From positions 1,178,001-1,242,000 of the forward strand of contig JACJYL010000001.1 in the NCBI GenBank assembly GCA_020636105.1: a DNA stretch of 64,000 bases, read 5' to 3'. Source of the DNA: Lewinellaceae bacterium (GTDB lineage Bacteria > Bacteroidota > Bacteroidia > Chitinophagales > Saprospiraceae). The notes under the pieces are model-generated. The model was not told where the DNA came from, did no database searches, and was given only the letters and a program-made list of their open reading frames with translations. The translations under genes were made by a program, and so were the position numbers. This document shows positions 17,809-27,261 of this stretch, one piece after another (position 1 is the stretch's first letter; every line of letters begins with the position of its first letter).

Positions 17809-18891
17809 ATGATCTATTTAATTTTAGATACTAATACCTGGATTTATCTCGCAAACGGATACCATAATTTATCTCAGAAATATCAAGAGGAATTTCATTT
17901 TCGTCTCTTAAATGAATTGATTGAAAGGGAATCTAAAATTTCAGTTCTAATTAATGAAATTATAATAGAGGAATGGGTAAGGAATAAAGCAACAACTGAA
18001 GTGCTAATAAATAAATATTCTCAAAAGATAGAGGATAATCAAAAACATATAAAAAAAATTTCAAAACATCTAAACCGAGCCGATGTTAAGCGATTAAAGA
18101 GGATACATAAGCATTTTAGGCGAAGATTAGAAAAGTTGATAGAAAAAAACCGCCTGCATATACAAAAAGTTGAAGACTTTTTAACACATAAAGCCTCCAG
18201 GATTCCAATTACCCCTAAGGTGAAAAATTTTGTGACAGATTTTAGCATCAAAAAGAAAGCCCCATTTCATAATTCAAAAAATAATATGGCGGATGCCTTG
18301 ATACTTTTTAGTACAGACGAATTTGTTAGGCTCAATGTGAAAGATCCATCTTCTGAGGTCATTTTTATCTCTAATAATGTTAGTGAGTTTTGCAATCCAA
18401 ATGACCATACAAAATTTCACGATGACATTTTACAAGCATTAAGTACAAGGATTCATTTTGAAACTAACCTAGGTAAAGCTTTAAATTTGAGTAAATCTTT
18501 AATAGAAGATTACGAAAAAATAATTGAGGAAATTGCTGAGACAAATGAATTTGAATGTATGGCAATAAATTGTATAACTTCAGAGTCTTTCAGCGGTTTC
18601 GGACACCTTGATAGCAAAATAGCGGCTACCCAAATCGTTAGTGAAGAAAACCCTTATCAATTGAAAATCAATCTTGGTTTACCTGAGCAACATACTTCTG
18701 TTCCAACCCGAACAAAAATTCTTTCTGGAGAATGTCATTTTTGTGGAACAACTCATTTTTTATGCCCAGTATGTGATGAATTAATTTGTTTGGAGCAAAA
18801 CGAAGATGAAATTGAATGTGAGTGCCTTACAAAAATATACATTAAATATTTTCCTGATAATTATTCAATAAAAGCAATTGAGTTCATTTAA
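17809..18891 (+). CDS. PIN-domain nuclease (DUF4935-like) with zinc-ribbon tail
   Basis: 360 residues. The start LILDTNTWIYLA places the first PIN acidic residue at Asp7; further candidates are Glu54/Glu55 (IIIEEW), Asp162 (NNMADALILF) and the FISNN segment at 186-190. This arrangement, including the long helical insertion at 65-125, fits DUF4935-type PIN proteins, presumed metal-dependent RNases. The C-terminus carries a four-cysteine-type cluster (GECHFCGTTHFLCPVCDELI; about 303-322, plus a following CEC). It begins 87 bases after hsdR with no clear own terminator between, and looks like part of the defence cargo, for instance an RNase that acts when restriction fails. Confidence 0.8.
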   Translation: MIYLILDTNTWIYLANGYHNLSQKYQEEFHFRLLNELIERESKISVLINEIIIEEWVRNKATTEVLINKYSQKIEDNQKHIKKISKHLNRADVKRLKRIHKHFRRRLEKLIEKNRLHIQKVEDFLTHKASRIPITPKVKNFVTDFSIKKKAPFHNSKNNMADALILFSTDEFVRLNVKDPSSEVIFISNNVSEFCNPNDHTKFHDDILQALSTRIHFETNLGKALNLSKSLIEDYEKIIEEIAETNEFECMAINCITSESFSGFGHLDSKIAATQIVSEENPYQLKINLGLPEQHTSVPTRTKILSGECHFCGTTHFLCPVCDELICLEQNEDEIECECLTKIYIKYFPDNYSIKAIEFI

Positions 18892-18988
18892 ACTGCAATA
18901 ACTTTGAATTACTGATGGAATTTACTTCGTGAAAATATTGAATAAAGACAAACAGTTACCCCCCTGATGTGTCTTTGTAAATTAACTG

Positions 18989-21115
18989 TTACTGAAAATC
19001 GTATAGACTAAAATATTTACTCTGAACTATTTGATCTAACACCCTTGACAACCTGTTTTGTAATCTGTTATTGTTGGTTATGATATGTGAATCTCTAGTC
19101 TTTAAGACTTCAACTGAAATTACCAAATCAGTTTTGTCATCTACTTTTTTTCCATTCAAGGTGCTGGGGAAATTAATGGAAGCAATGCACGCCCCCTTGT
19201 TCCCATCAATTTGAAAATTATACCGAATTTTTATTCTCGATAGAAGAATCGCATTTTTATATGAATCTTTCTCTATATGAGGTAGTTCTTCCAGCAAACT
19301 GCCATTAATATCTAAGTTCCTGACCTTATTCCTGTATGGTTCCAAGTCTGCAGGGATAACTTTTAGGGATTCGTCGGGTTTAAACTTGATATTGACCACT
19401 TGTCCCTCAAAAAAGGTATCCGTTATATCAATATTAATAAACCCCGTCATGAACTCAACTCTATCAAGATTGGATTTGAAATCTCGAAACTTAATTCCTT
19501 TTAAATCCACGATTATGCATCCTTCCTTCTTTAGCTTAAAATTCAGACTAGAGGAAAGTTGATCAAGATACTTTTTTGTGTCAGTAGAAGTGTATTCTTC
19601 CTTGACATTTAGTTTATCATTTATGAGTGAAATGGTGAGCCTTCCTTCATGGCGAGTTTTCCCACTAATTAAATCCTTGGTAGTATTGGTTCTTTCAATA
19701 TTTATTTCTAATTCATAGCGGTTATCCCCTTTTGGAATAAAAGTAGGCTGTTTTAAATGTTTACAGTTTCCTGATAAAGGGACAATTTTAGGGTCCAATG
19801 CAAGAACTACTTCCCTGAGCTTTTTTTCCGTACCTATAAAAGGAGCCGTTTTATTGATTGCCTTAGGCTTTTCTTCCTTATCAATTAATAACCCTTTTAG
19901 GTAATCTAACTCATTTGGCGAAAGTAACATATTAGCTATAAGGGGAATAATCTGTCCCTTGTCTGCATATTTCACAAAAATGCCCTTCCTTTTTAGAAAA
20001 TTCTTCAGGTCTGAAGCCCCTAAAATTGAAGAATCGAGTATTGGTTTTATTCTGCTTCCAAAAGGTAATATCTTTTCATAATCATCACTGATTTTTCCAT
20101 TTATACGATTTTGGTCATTTTGGGGAAAATCCTGAACACCTAAATTTCGGGCTGTATCCAAGTATTCTCCTTCTGAATCTTTTAGTTTAATAAAGGAATA
20201 ATCATCCCATTTCTTTAAGCTTATTTTGTTAAGATAATCACTTTCTTGAAATTGTTGTTTCACAGAATTCGCCATTCCTTTGTGTTTGCCTGAGTCATAG
20301 TCGGGGAAAAAAATGATTGTTTTTGCTGCAAACCCCGACAGTTTATGAATAAGCCAAAATATTCTTTTAAGGTATTTTTTTTCGATGGGATCATTACAGA
20401 AAATTAACACGTGATTATTTTCTTCTTTCTCCACCAAAATAGGTAAAACATCACTACACATTAACTCTAATGGGAGTATTTTGCCACTTACAGAAATATC
20501 TTCTGTATTTTGGGCACCTGTATCTGGATAAATAAAACTAATTTCTCTGTTACTACTATATTGTCTTGCTTCAGATATTGCAGAATATAAGAATGTTGCT
20601 CTTTTATTGTCTATGAAAAATAATGTGTCAAAATTATCTGATGGAATACTTACAAATTCATAATTTTCAAAGAAGAAAGAATTATGCTTTTCAGAAATAT
20701 CAGATGAGAAAAAGGTAATTAATCCATCATATTCTATATCTCTAAGTGAATCAAATCCATCAAGATAATCATCCTTTATCTTAGGGCTTACCCTAGCACA
20801 ATCAAGACATTGAGCATGCTCTTTAATAGCATTATAGATTTTGTTCTTAGAAGTTGAAGGATAGCTATCTGCGTGGTGCTTAGAAGATATAAGAATAAGT
20901 TTTGTAACAGATAGGTTTAAAGGGCTGTAATAAACATTAATTCCATCGACACTATGTTCTCTCCTTCCTCCTTTATTTTTAGGGGGTTTGTGTTTTTCAT
21001 TCGAAAAACAAGGGAAATCTATGTGCTCAGAAATATTCCAGCCACAAAGTCGCAAAAGTCTTGAGGTTATTTTTTGTCCATCTTCACCAGACAGAACAGA
21101 TTTTTCTCCTGCCAT
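18989..21115 (-). CDS. Putative GAPS4-like nuclease, fused one-chain form
   Basis: 708 residues, convergent with the PIN gene. The N-terminal 120 residues look like a PD-(D/E)XK nuclease: GEDGQKITSRLLRLCGW with Glu11, then SVDG with Asp57 and LILISSK with Lys79 (D-x21-S-x-K). The central part (about 345-410) contains ILPFG, a small SAP-like helical module (LKNFLKRKGIFVKYADKG) and LLSPNE. From memory these two parts resemble GapS4a and GapS4b, the two proteins of the GAPS4 anti-phage system, which are separate genes elsewhere. The C-terminal 300 residues are beta-rich and unassigned. The match could not be checked; the safe call is a probable restriction-endonuclease-like defence protein. Confidence 0.55.
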   Translation of the reverse strand: MAGEKSVLSGEDGQKITSRLLRLCGWNISEHIDFPCFSNEKHKPPKNKGGRREHSVDGINVYYSPLNLSVTKLILISSKHHADSYPSTSKNKIYNAIKEHAQCLDCARVSPKIKDDYLDGFDSLRDIEYDGLITFFSSDISEKHNSFFFENYEFVSIPSDNFDTLFFIDNKRATFLYSAISEARQYSSNREISFIYPDTGAQNTEDISVSGKILPLELMCSDVLPILVEKEENNHVLIFCNDPIEKKYLKRIFWLIHKLSGFAAKTIIFFPDYDSGKHKGMANSVKQQFQESDYLNKISLKKWDDYSFIKLKDSEGEYLDTARNLGVQDFPQNDQNRINGKISDDYEKILPFGSRIKPILDSSILGASDLKNFLKRKGIFVKYADKGQIIPLIANMLLSPNELDYLKGLLIDKEEKPKAINKTAPFIGTEKKLREVVLALDPKIVPLSGNCKHLKQPTFIPKGDNRYELEINIERTNTTKDLISGKTRHEGRLTISLINDKLNVKEEYTSTDTKKYLDQLSSSLNFKLKKEGCIIVDLKGIKFRDFKSNLDRVEFMTGFINIDITDTFFEGQVVNIKFKPDESLKVIPADLEPYRNKVRNLDINGSLLEELPHIEKDSYKNAILLSRIKIRYNFQIDGNKGACIASINFPSTLNGKKVDDKTDLVISVEVLKTRDSHIITNNNRLQNRLSRVLDQIVQSKYFSLYDFQ

Positions 21116-21634
21116 CTTAATAATTTTAATATATAAAGATAATCAATTTTCAGGATATGGTGTGAAAATGTTGTTTTCCAAAGCGCTCACATTTTCCCTC
21201 CCCCTCATCCACCCCCTAAATTGTCACGATTTCCATTCAAAAATACATACCAATTCAGGCACCAGGGGTAGAATCGGGTGATGGATTGGGTACGTCCGGG
21301 GCAAGGTGATCATTGCCTTTTTCGCCCTTCATCCAAATCTCATTTCGGTATCATCCTGCCCTTTTTTCCTCCACTAATGTACTGTTGGCTCCCACTGCGG
21401 CAAGGAACGACCCTTTGGGTGCTTTCTCCCCGATTTTTTGGACGCAAGGCCACAAATAATAGTGGATAATCCTTGTCCTCATGTCCGCTGTCCAGTTACA
21501 AAGTTCCGCAAAAAGGGAGGAAACCTCAATTAAGAGTTTGGATAACAAACGGGCTGCAAAGCCTCTCCAACCTTCCCTCGCACTCCCGGATAAAGGGAGT
21601 TTTCCTTATTAAAAATTTCAAAAATTCAGCAGAC
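21116..21634. other. Intergenic region before radC; hairpin, no gene
   Basis: About 520 bases with no convincing gene on either strand; the open frames lack any family features. Near the 3' end ACTCCC (21587-21592) and GGGAGT (21596-21601) form a small hairpin about 35 bases before the radC start. The region must hold the promoters of both flanking genes. Confidence 0.4.
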
Positions 21635-22099
21635 ATGACTTATCAAATTCCGACGCAAGTCACCGAAGTAAAACTGGTTTATTACAACAAAGTAAATGCC
21701 AAAGACAGACCACAGCTAAAAAGTTCTTTTGATGCTTACGAAGTCTTAGCCGCTAATTGGGATGAAGGCACCATAAGCCTGTACGAAGAATTTTATATTC
21801 TTCTGTTAGATCGAGGAAACCGTGTAATGGGGCGCTATCTGGTTTCTCAGGGCGGTTTGACCGGCACAGTAGTTGACCCGAAAATGATCTTTGCAGCCGC
21901 TTTAAAAGGCCGTGCTGCCTCAATTATTCTGGCACATAATCACCCCAGCGGAAATTTAAAGCCCTCCAAGGCTGACAAGAATTTAACGCGCAATCTCATT
22001 CAGGCCGGAAAATTTCTGGAAATCCCGGTATTAGATCACCTCATTTTAGCCCCTGACGGCGGTTACTACTCCTTTGCCGATGAGGGGGAAATGTACTAA
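21635..22099 (+). CDS. RadC-family JAB/MPN-domain protein
   Basis: 154 residues from the ATG at 21635; the frame is open further upstream but lacks conserved sequence there. The metalloprotease-like JAB signature is complete: H101-N-H103-P-S-G and Asp114, in the order HNHPSG...D. These mobile-element RadC proteins are of unclear function; they are not proven DNA repair enzymes, and JAB domains act as peptidases or DNA-processing factors. As in other Bacteroidota integrative elements, it sits next to an ArdC gene, so a role in helping incoming DNA survive is plausible. Confidence 0.85.
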   Translation: MTYQIPTQVTEVKLVYYNKVNAKDRPQLKSSFDAYEVLAANWDEGTISLYEEFYILLLDRGNRVMGRYLVSQGGLTGTVVDPKMIFAAALKGRAASIILAHNHPSGNLKPSKADKNLTRNLIQAGKFLEIPVLDHLILAPDGGYYSFADEGEMY

Positions 22100-22202
22100 G
22101 GGCTTCGCCCTCACGCTCGCAAGGGGTTTCCCCTGTTTTCGGAGGTTCGCGAACTCCTGCAAACGGGTGATTCCCCTCCCCATTGCCATTGTTACCCCAT
22201 TT

Positions 22203-22223
22203 CTCGCCGAAAAGGCAGAAGGT
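22203..22223 (+). promoter_or_regulatory. Leader motif shared with the 28.9-kb gene
   Basis: The word CTCGCCG-AAAGGCAGAAGGT at 22203-22223 occurs again, with one or two changes, at 28835-28854, both times 40-55 bases before an ATG and both followed by TAAA-CAC. Two unrelated genes of the element (ArdC and the DUF6876-like gene) share this leader, which suggests common regulation or a common RNA structure. The factor is unknown. Confidence 0.45.
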
Positions 22224-22259
22224 TAAAACACTTCATTAACAATTTAAAATATTAGAACA

Positions 22260-23171
22260 ATGACTAAAACAACTAAAATAGATTTATACGAAACAGTAAC
22301 TAACAAAATGATTGCATTACTTGAAAAGGGCGTTGCCCCCTGGCGCAGTCCGTGGAGTAAATACGGCCTTGCCCGCAATTATGCCACCGGTCACGTTTAC
22401 AGCGGAATAAATGCTTTTTTGATGAACCTCACCGAACACCCGATTCCCTATTTTATGAGCTTTAAACAGATTAAAGCCAAAAGCGGGAAGATTAAAAAAG
22501 GAGCTAAATCGGAAATGGTATTCTTTTATAAAACCTACTATAAAGATGAACAAGGGCAAACGATCAGCCCCGACCAGTACAGCGCACTTTGTGAAATGGG
22601 CGGAGAACCGCAACGCATTTCTTTTTTGAAGTATTACCCCGTTTTCAATATTCAGGATGTGGAAGGCATCGAAATTGAAATTCCTGAAGTGGAGCTAAAA
22701 GAACATGAAAGAATTGAAAGGTGCGAGGCAGTTAAAAACAATATGCCCAACCCGCCGGAGTTTGTTTTTCAGGATGCAAACCGCGCCTATTATGCGCCAA
22801 TGTCCGATAAATTAAATATGCCTGATATTGCACAATTTGATACACCCGAAGAATATTATTCAACCCTTTTTCATGAGTTGACCCACTCCACCGGCCACGC
22901 TTCCAGACTGGCAAGAAAGGGCATAACGGAATTGACCACCAGCGACAGAAAGCAATATTCCAAGGAGGAATTAATTGCTGAAATGGGGGCTTCATTCCTT
23001 GCCGCTCATACGGGCATCAATACGGATGATTTAACCGAAAACAGCGCCGCATATCTTGAAGGCTGGTTAAAGATTTTGAAATCTGATAAAAAGCTGATTT
23101 TTAAAGCAGCAGCCAAAGCACAAAAGGCCGTTGATTATATTTTGAATGTAAAACGGGTTTACAAGGATTAA
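22260..23171 (+). CDS. ArdC-family anti-restriction protein
   Basis: 303 residues. The N-terminal ssDNA-binding ArdC domain is visible as KGVAPWRSPW (about 23-32) and SGINAFLMN (about 48-56). A zincin-like metallopeptidase domain follows, with HELTH at 205-209 and a later Glu in ELIAEMGASFL (about 236-247). ArdC-type proteins protect conjugating single-stranded DNA against host restriction as it enters a new cell. Lengths and motif order are standard. It lies 160 bases after radC and shares a leader motif with the DUF6876-like gene, so it is probably expressed on transfer. Confidence 0.92.
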   Translation: MTKTTKIDLYETVTNKMIALLEKGVAPWRSPWSKYGLARNYATGHVYSGINAFLMNLTEHPIPYFMSFKQIKAKSGKIKKGAKSEMVFFYKTYYKDEQGQTISPDQYSALCEMGGEPQRISFLKYYPVFNIQDVEGIEIEIPEVELKEHERIERCEAVKNNMPNPPEFVFQDANRAYYAPMSDKLNMPDIAQFDTPEEYYSTLFHELTHSTGHASRLARKGITELTTSDRKQYSKEELIAEMGASFLAAHTGINTDDLTENSAAYLEGWLKILKSDKKLIFKAAAKAQKAVDYILNVKRVYKD

Positions 23172-23270
23172 CCGTACTTTTTTAGATGGGTGGAACTGTG
23201 GGAGGTTTCACCTATTTTTTCTTTTCAGGGGTGGGGAAAAAAATTCATTATTTGCGTATATGGTCGCGCG

Positions 23271-23289
23271 AACCCGCCTGCGGCGGGTT
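23271..23289 (+). terminator. GC-rich hairpin after ardC
   Basis: AACCCGCC at 23271-23278 pairs with GGCGGGTT at 23282-23289 around a three-base loop, about 100 bases after the ardC stop. The stem is strong, but only a weak A/T-rich tail follows, so it is a probable transcription stop or RNA-stabilising structure. The rest of the 308-base gap before the CHAT gene shows no gene. Confidence 0.45.
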
Positions 23290-23479
23290 GGAAAAAATTT
23301 GAAACAAAACAATCATTTTTACGTTTAAACTGATTGAATAGAATGAAACTTTGAAATTTTTTTTGTAATATTTCAGGCAAAATTTCTATGAATTCATCCC
23401 TTTCTGGGACATTTCTAAAATACATAAATTTATGCCTTTTATTAATGTCTCGGGTTATTAGTCAATAAGATAATTACAA

Positions 23480-26400
23480 ATGATTGAAGGTAAGATTACT
23501 ATTTTTATTGGTTTTGCAAATGATTACTCTGATAACGGAGGGCACCTTGAAACTTTGTTAGAAGAAGAGGGAGCAATAGATAAACACCTAGACCAAGTAA
23601 GAAATAGAGGAAAATGTCATGTTATTAGAGAAAATCCTTTAACAGTAGAAGCTCTTTTTGAGAACCTTCAAAAGCATAGAGGTAAAATAGATATTTTTCA
23701 TTTTTCTGGACATGCTGATCATGAATCAATTTTTTTAGAAGAAATCAATGGTGAATATCCAAAAGAAGTAGGTACAAATTCAATAATCGACCTATTTGGC
23801 AATCAAAATGGAGGACTTCAATTAGTCTTTTTAAATGGGTGCAATACCGAAAAATTAGGATTAGAATTAAAAAAGCGAGGAGTCAAAAACGTCATTGCTA
23901 CAACTGAAAAAGTTGATGAAGAGGACGCACTAGTTTTTACAAAAGCATTCTATAAATCATTAATTTTAGGAGCTTCAATTAAAGAATCCTTTTTTGAAGC
24001 AAAAGGAGAGTTACAAGTTATTACAAAAGATATAAAGGATACGTCTTATCAATGGGTATTAATTGATGACGGACAAGAATCTTTTAATTGGCGTCCATTT
24101 GAGGAAGTCAATAACAATAATAAAGTGAACTTTTTACAACTATCAGATATTAATGCGAACACATTAGATTTTTCAACGATTCACGAAAAATTATTTTCTG
24201 ACAATGGAAAAATTGATTTTGTTTTTTGCACTGGAAATATAACCAAATCATCAGGGAACCCAAAAGAATTTAAACAAGATTACCATGAATTCGTCCAAAA
24301 AATATGTCAAACAACAAAAGTTTCTCCTGAGAATATTCTTTTCTGTCCTGGTTCAAAAGATTTAGATGAATCTAAAATATTGCCAGCAGTTCACGATAGT
24401 CTCAACAAAATGAGAACTAATGAAGATCTTTTTAATTTTACAAGGTTTACAGAACAATTTTTCGCCAGTTGCAAAATGTCAGATAATTTCCGTTCAATTG
24501 TATATGATTCATATAATGAAAAGGATAAAACAAATGAGCTTTATTCCAGTCATAAAAGATTTGTAGGTGATAAAACAATTGGTATAGTTTGTATTAATAG
24601 CGTCTGGAGTATTCAAAAAGAAGGTTCGGATCAGTTTGTATTTCCTGTTGAATTTTTAGAACAGTCTTTGGACGAAATAAATGGCACTGATCTGAAAATT
24701 CTTCTTTCAAATCAACCGCTTTCTTCTTTTAAACCCTTTAATAGGAAAGAACTTGAAAGTGTTATCTATTCGAGTTTTGATATGATTTTTTTAGGAGCTG
24801 ATTATCTAGGCACCACAAATAAGAAATTAATTAGTGATGAAGGAATTTATCAAAGTTTTTCTGGTCTTAATCTGTCAAATGGCTCCGATTATATTTATCA
24901 TAGTTTTGATTTTATAACAAAAAAAATATCTAATGAGGCCATAATAATGATAGATGGTGATGAATGTATAGTTGAAGAGAAAATTGAGAATGGACAATAT
25001 TCCCTACCTAAAGGAACTGAAAAAAGGAAACAAATAAAATTGTTGCGTACCCTTAGTATGGAGCTAGAGAGTTTTCATCAAAGAGGTGAAGAATTATTTA
25101 TTGATTATAAAGATGAAGGAAAAAAATTCCATGAACTTTTTACCCCCCCTGTTATTAAAGAAAAACCCGTAGAAGAACTTCAAACCTTAAGTGGAACAAA
25201 GCTCCTTGGTCAAAATAAGTTTAAAAGTATTTTTAACAATGATGAAAACTTCATAATCTTTGGTAAAGACAAATCAGGAAAATCGTCTTTACTAATTCAT
25301 GTCGGAATAAAATTATTAGAAAACTTCACCAAAGACAAAATTATTCCTTTTTATATAGATTTGTCCAACTATAAATATCGAGCAGAAAAACTTAATATCT
25401 TAAATTTAATATCTAATTTACTAGAACGAAACAAGCGAGAATCAATCGCTTTAATAACTAAATATCATATTAGGTTTTTATTAGATAATTACGATCCTGC
25501 AAATAACGAAATCACAAAAAAAATTCGTGAATTTTTGTTGGAATACCCTGTATGTAGCTTTGTTTTAGTCACTGATCAAACCACGATTAGGACTTTTGAA
25601 GATTTTGATTTTGGTGAAATTACTTATAGAAAATTGTATTTCCATGAAATCTCCAGAGTTGAAATAAGGTCTTTAGTGAAAAAATCACTTAATAAACCTG
25701 ATGCTTTTGTCGAAACTATTGTTCAAAGGCTTGTAAAAGTTTTTAGGCAATATAAAATGCCTTTTAATTATTGGACAGTTTCAGTTTTTCTTTGGATTTT
25801 CCTGAAAAGAAGATTAGAAGATTTTGAAATTCAAAATAATACCGCATTAATCGAGTTATACGTACAAGAACTTTTAGGGCAAAAAGAGCTTGCCTATGAC
25901 ACTACAAATAAGCTCTCTTTTTCCAAGTACAAAAGATATTTAAGCTCATTAGCAACAATACTTTATAGAAAGCATGAAAAAGACAGCTACTCTACAACTT
26001 ATGAAAACCTATTAAAATACACTAAAGATTTTCTTGATCAAAGTAAAAGGAATAATGCTGAACCTAATGATGTCCTTCAATATATTTTAGAAAGAGGAAT
26101 TTTAAAAAGGATATCTCAGACCCATTTTTCTTTTAGATTAAACGGAGTTTTTGAGTATTTCTTGGCGAATGAGATGCTACACAATCAAGAATTTTTGGAT
26201 TATGTCCTTTCCAATGAGGATAATATTTATTTATCGTTCAAAAATGAATTAGACCTCCTTTCTGGCTTTGAGAAAAACGACCCTGAAAAAGATAAACTAT
26301 TAATATCTAAAGTGTATGAAAAAACAAAACTTAGATTTAACAGAATAAACAAGGCCTTTTCTAATAAAGGCAGCATCGATGAAAATTTAATTGATCAGGC

Positions 26401-27250
26401 AGGAAGTGAATCCATTTTTGAGACTATTGGGAAATTAGATATTAGCAAAGTTGAACCCTTATCCTATGAGAAAAAAGATATTGTTGAAACCGCATTAGAG
26501 AAAAGCGGAGACCCTGATTTGCCCTTTGAAGACTTCAACGATGAGGTTCAGGTCAAGCGGTTATTCGACGAACAATCAAGTGAATATGAAAAATTAGAGC
26601 TTCATATTTTTATTTTGTCAAGGGTATTCAGGAACATCGAGGTTGATGACCAAAAAGGGGACCTGGACGATGAAATTTTCTCTTTTATTTTAAATTCGAC
26701 TTGTAATTTAGGCTTTCTTTTAATTGAAGACATAATAAAAATTTCGCAGAATCAAGGCATTCAAGAAATTGAAGAAAAATTTGGCCTGCCTAAAGAACTA
26801 TTTAAGTTAATAGGAGGAATGCTTCCATTAATTGTACAGGATTTTTTCTATAACGCCGTTGGACATATTAATTTAGAAATAATAATAAAGGAAAAAATAG
26901 ATGAATTAGAAAAATCATCTGATCAAAACCAATTTCAACTTTTTATTCTGTATTTTACTTTGCTTGATTTGAATTTAAAATCAAATAAGAAATATTTAGA
27001 CCAGATTTTTGGCTTTGTCAGTTATGGAGTTTTAAAAGCTTCAGTACTAACCAAACTGTTATATTATTTAGTTTTTAAAGCTTACAACGATAAAAATCTA
27101 GTGAATTTTTTAAAGGATAAGTTTCGAAAATATCAAATCAAGGTAAATCCTAAAATTGACTTTCAAGAGTTGGATAAAAAAATGAGTGAATTTGAAAAAT
27201 TAACTCTAATAAAGCGAAATTCAGAGAAACTACCCGATTTACCTGAATGA
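23480..27250 (+). CDS. CHAT protease - degenerate metallophosphatase - STAND NTPase
   Basis: 1256 residues. Part 1 (about 1-200) is a CHAT caspase-like protease with His78 in FHFSGHAD and Cys121 in FLNGCNT. Part 2 (about 217-490) has the order of a calcineurin-like phosphatase (LQLSDIN, DFVFCTGNITKSSG, ILFCPGSKD, LLSNQPL, FLGADYLG), yet every expected metal ligand is replaced. Part 3 (about 575-900) is a STAND/NACHT-type NTPase with Walker A GKDKSGKSS at 595-603 and Walker B RFLLDNYD at 665-672, followed by a helical sensor region to the C-terminus. This plan (effector, spacer domain, NTPase, sensor) matches anti-phage STAND proteins (Avs-like), which release the effector upon sensing phage proteins. 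No neighbouring partner gene is obvious. Confidence 0.82.
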   Translation: MIEGKITIFIGFANDYSDNGGHLETLLEEEGAIDKHLDQVRNRGKCHVIRENPLTVEALFENLQKHRGKIDIFHFSGHADHESIFLEEINGEYPKEVGTNSIIDLFGNQNGGLQLVFLNGCNTEKLGLELKKRGVKNVIATTEKVDEEDALVFTKAFYKSLILGASIKESFFEAKGELQVITKDIKDTSYQWVLIDDGQESFNWRPFEEVNNNNKVNFLQLSDINANTLDFSTIHEKLFSDNGKIDFVFCTGNITKSSGNPKEFKQDYHEFVQKICQTTKVSPENILFCPGSKDLDESKILPAVHDSLNKMRTNEDLFNFTRFTEQFFASCKMSDNFRSIVYDSYNEKDKTNELYSSHKRFVGDKTIGIVCINSVWSIQKEGSDQFVFPVEFLEQSLDEINGTDLKILLSNQPLSSFKPFNRKELESVIYSSFDMIFLGADYLGTTNKKLISDEGIYQSFSGLNLSNGSDYIYHSFDFITKKISNEAIIMIDGDECIVEEKIENGQYSLPKGTEKRKQIKLLRTLSMELESFHQRGEELFIDYKDEGKKFHELFTPPVIKEKPVEELQTLSGTKLLGQNKFKSIFNNDENFIIFGKDKSGKSSLLIHVGIKLLENFTKDKIIPFYIDLSNYKYRAEKLNILNLISNLLERNKRESIALITKYHIRFLLDNYDPANNEITKKIREFLLEYPVCSFVLVTDQTTIRTFEDFDFGEITYRKLYFHEISRVEIRSLVKKSLNKPDAFVETIVQRLVKVFRQYKMPFNYWTVSVFLWIFLKRRLEDFEIQNNTALIELYVQELLGQKELAYDTTNKLSFSKYKRYLSSLATILYRKHEKDSYSTTYENLLKYTKDFLDQSKRNNAEPNDVLQYILERGILKRISQTHFSFRLNGVFEYFLANEMLHNQEFLDYVLSNEDNIYLSFKNELDLLSGFEKNDPEKDKLLISKVYEKTKLRFNRINKAFSNKGSIDENLIDQAGSESIFETIGKLDISKVEPLSYEKKDIVETALEKSGDPDLPFEDFNDEVQVKRLFDEQSSEYEKLELHIFILSRVFRNIEVDDQKGDLDDEIFSFILNSTCNLGFLLIEDIIKISQNQGIQEIEEKFGLPKELFKLIGGMLPLIVQDFFYNAVGHINLEIIIKEKIDELEKSSDQNQFQLFILYFTLLDLNLKSNKKYLDQIFGFVSYGVLKASVLTKLLYYLVFKAYNDKNLVNFLKDKFRKYQIKVNPKIDFQELDKKMSEFEKLTLIKRNSEKLPDLPE

Positions 27251-27261
27251 TATAGCCTTAT

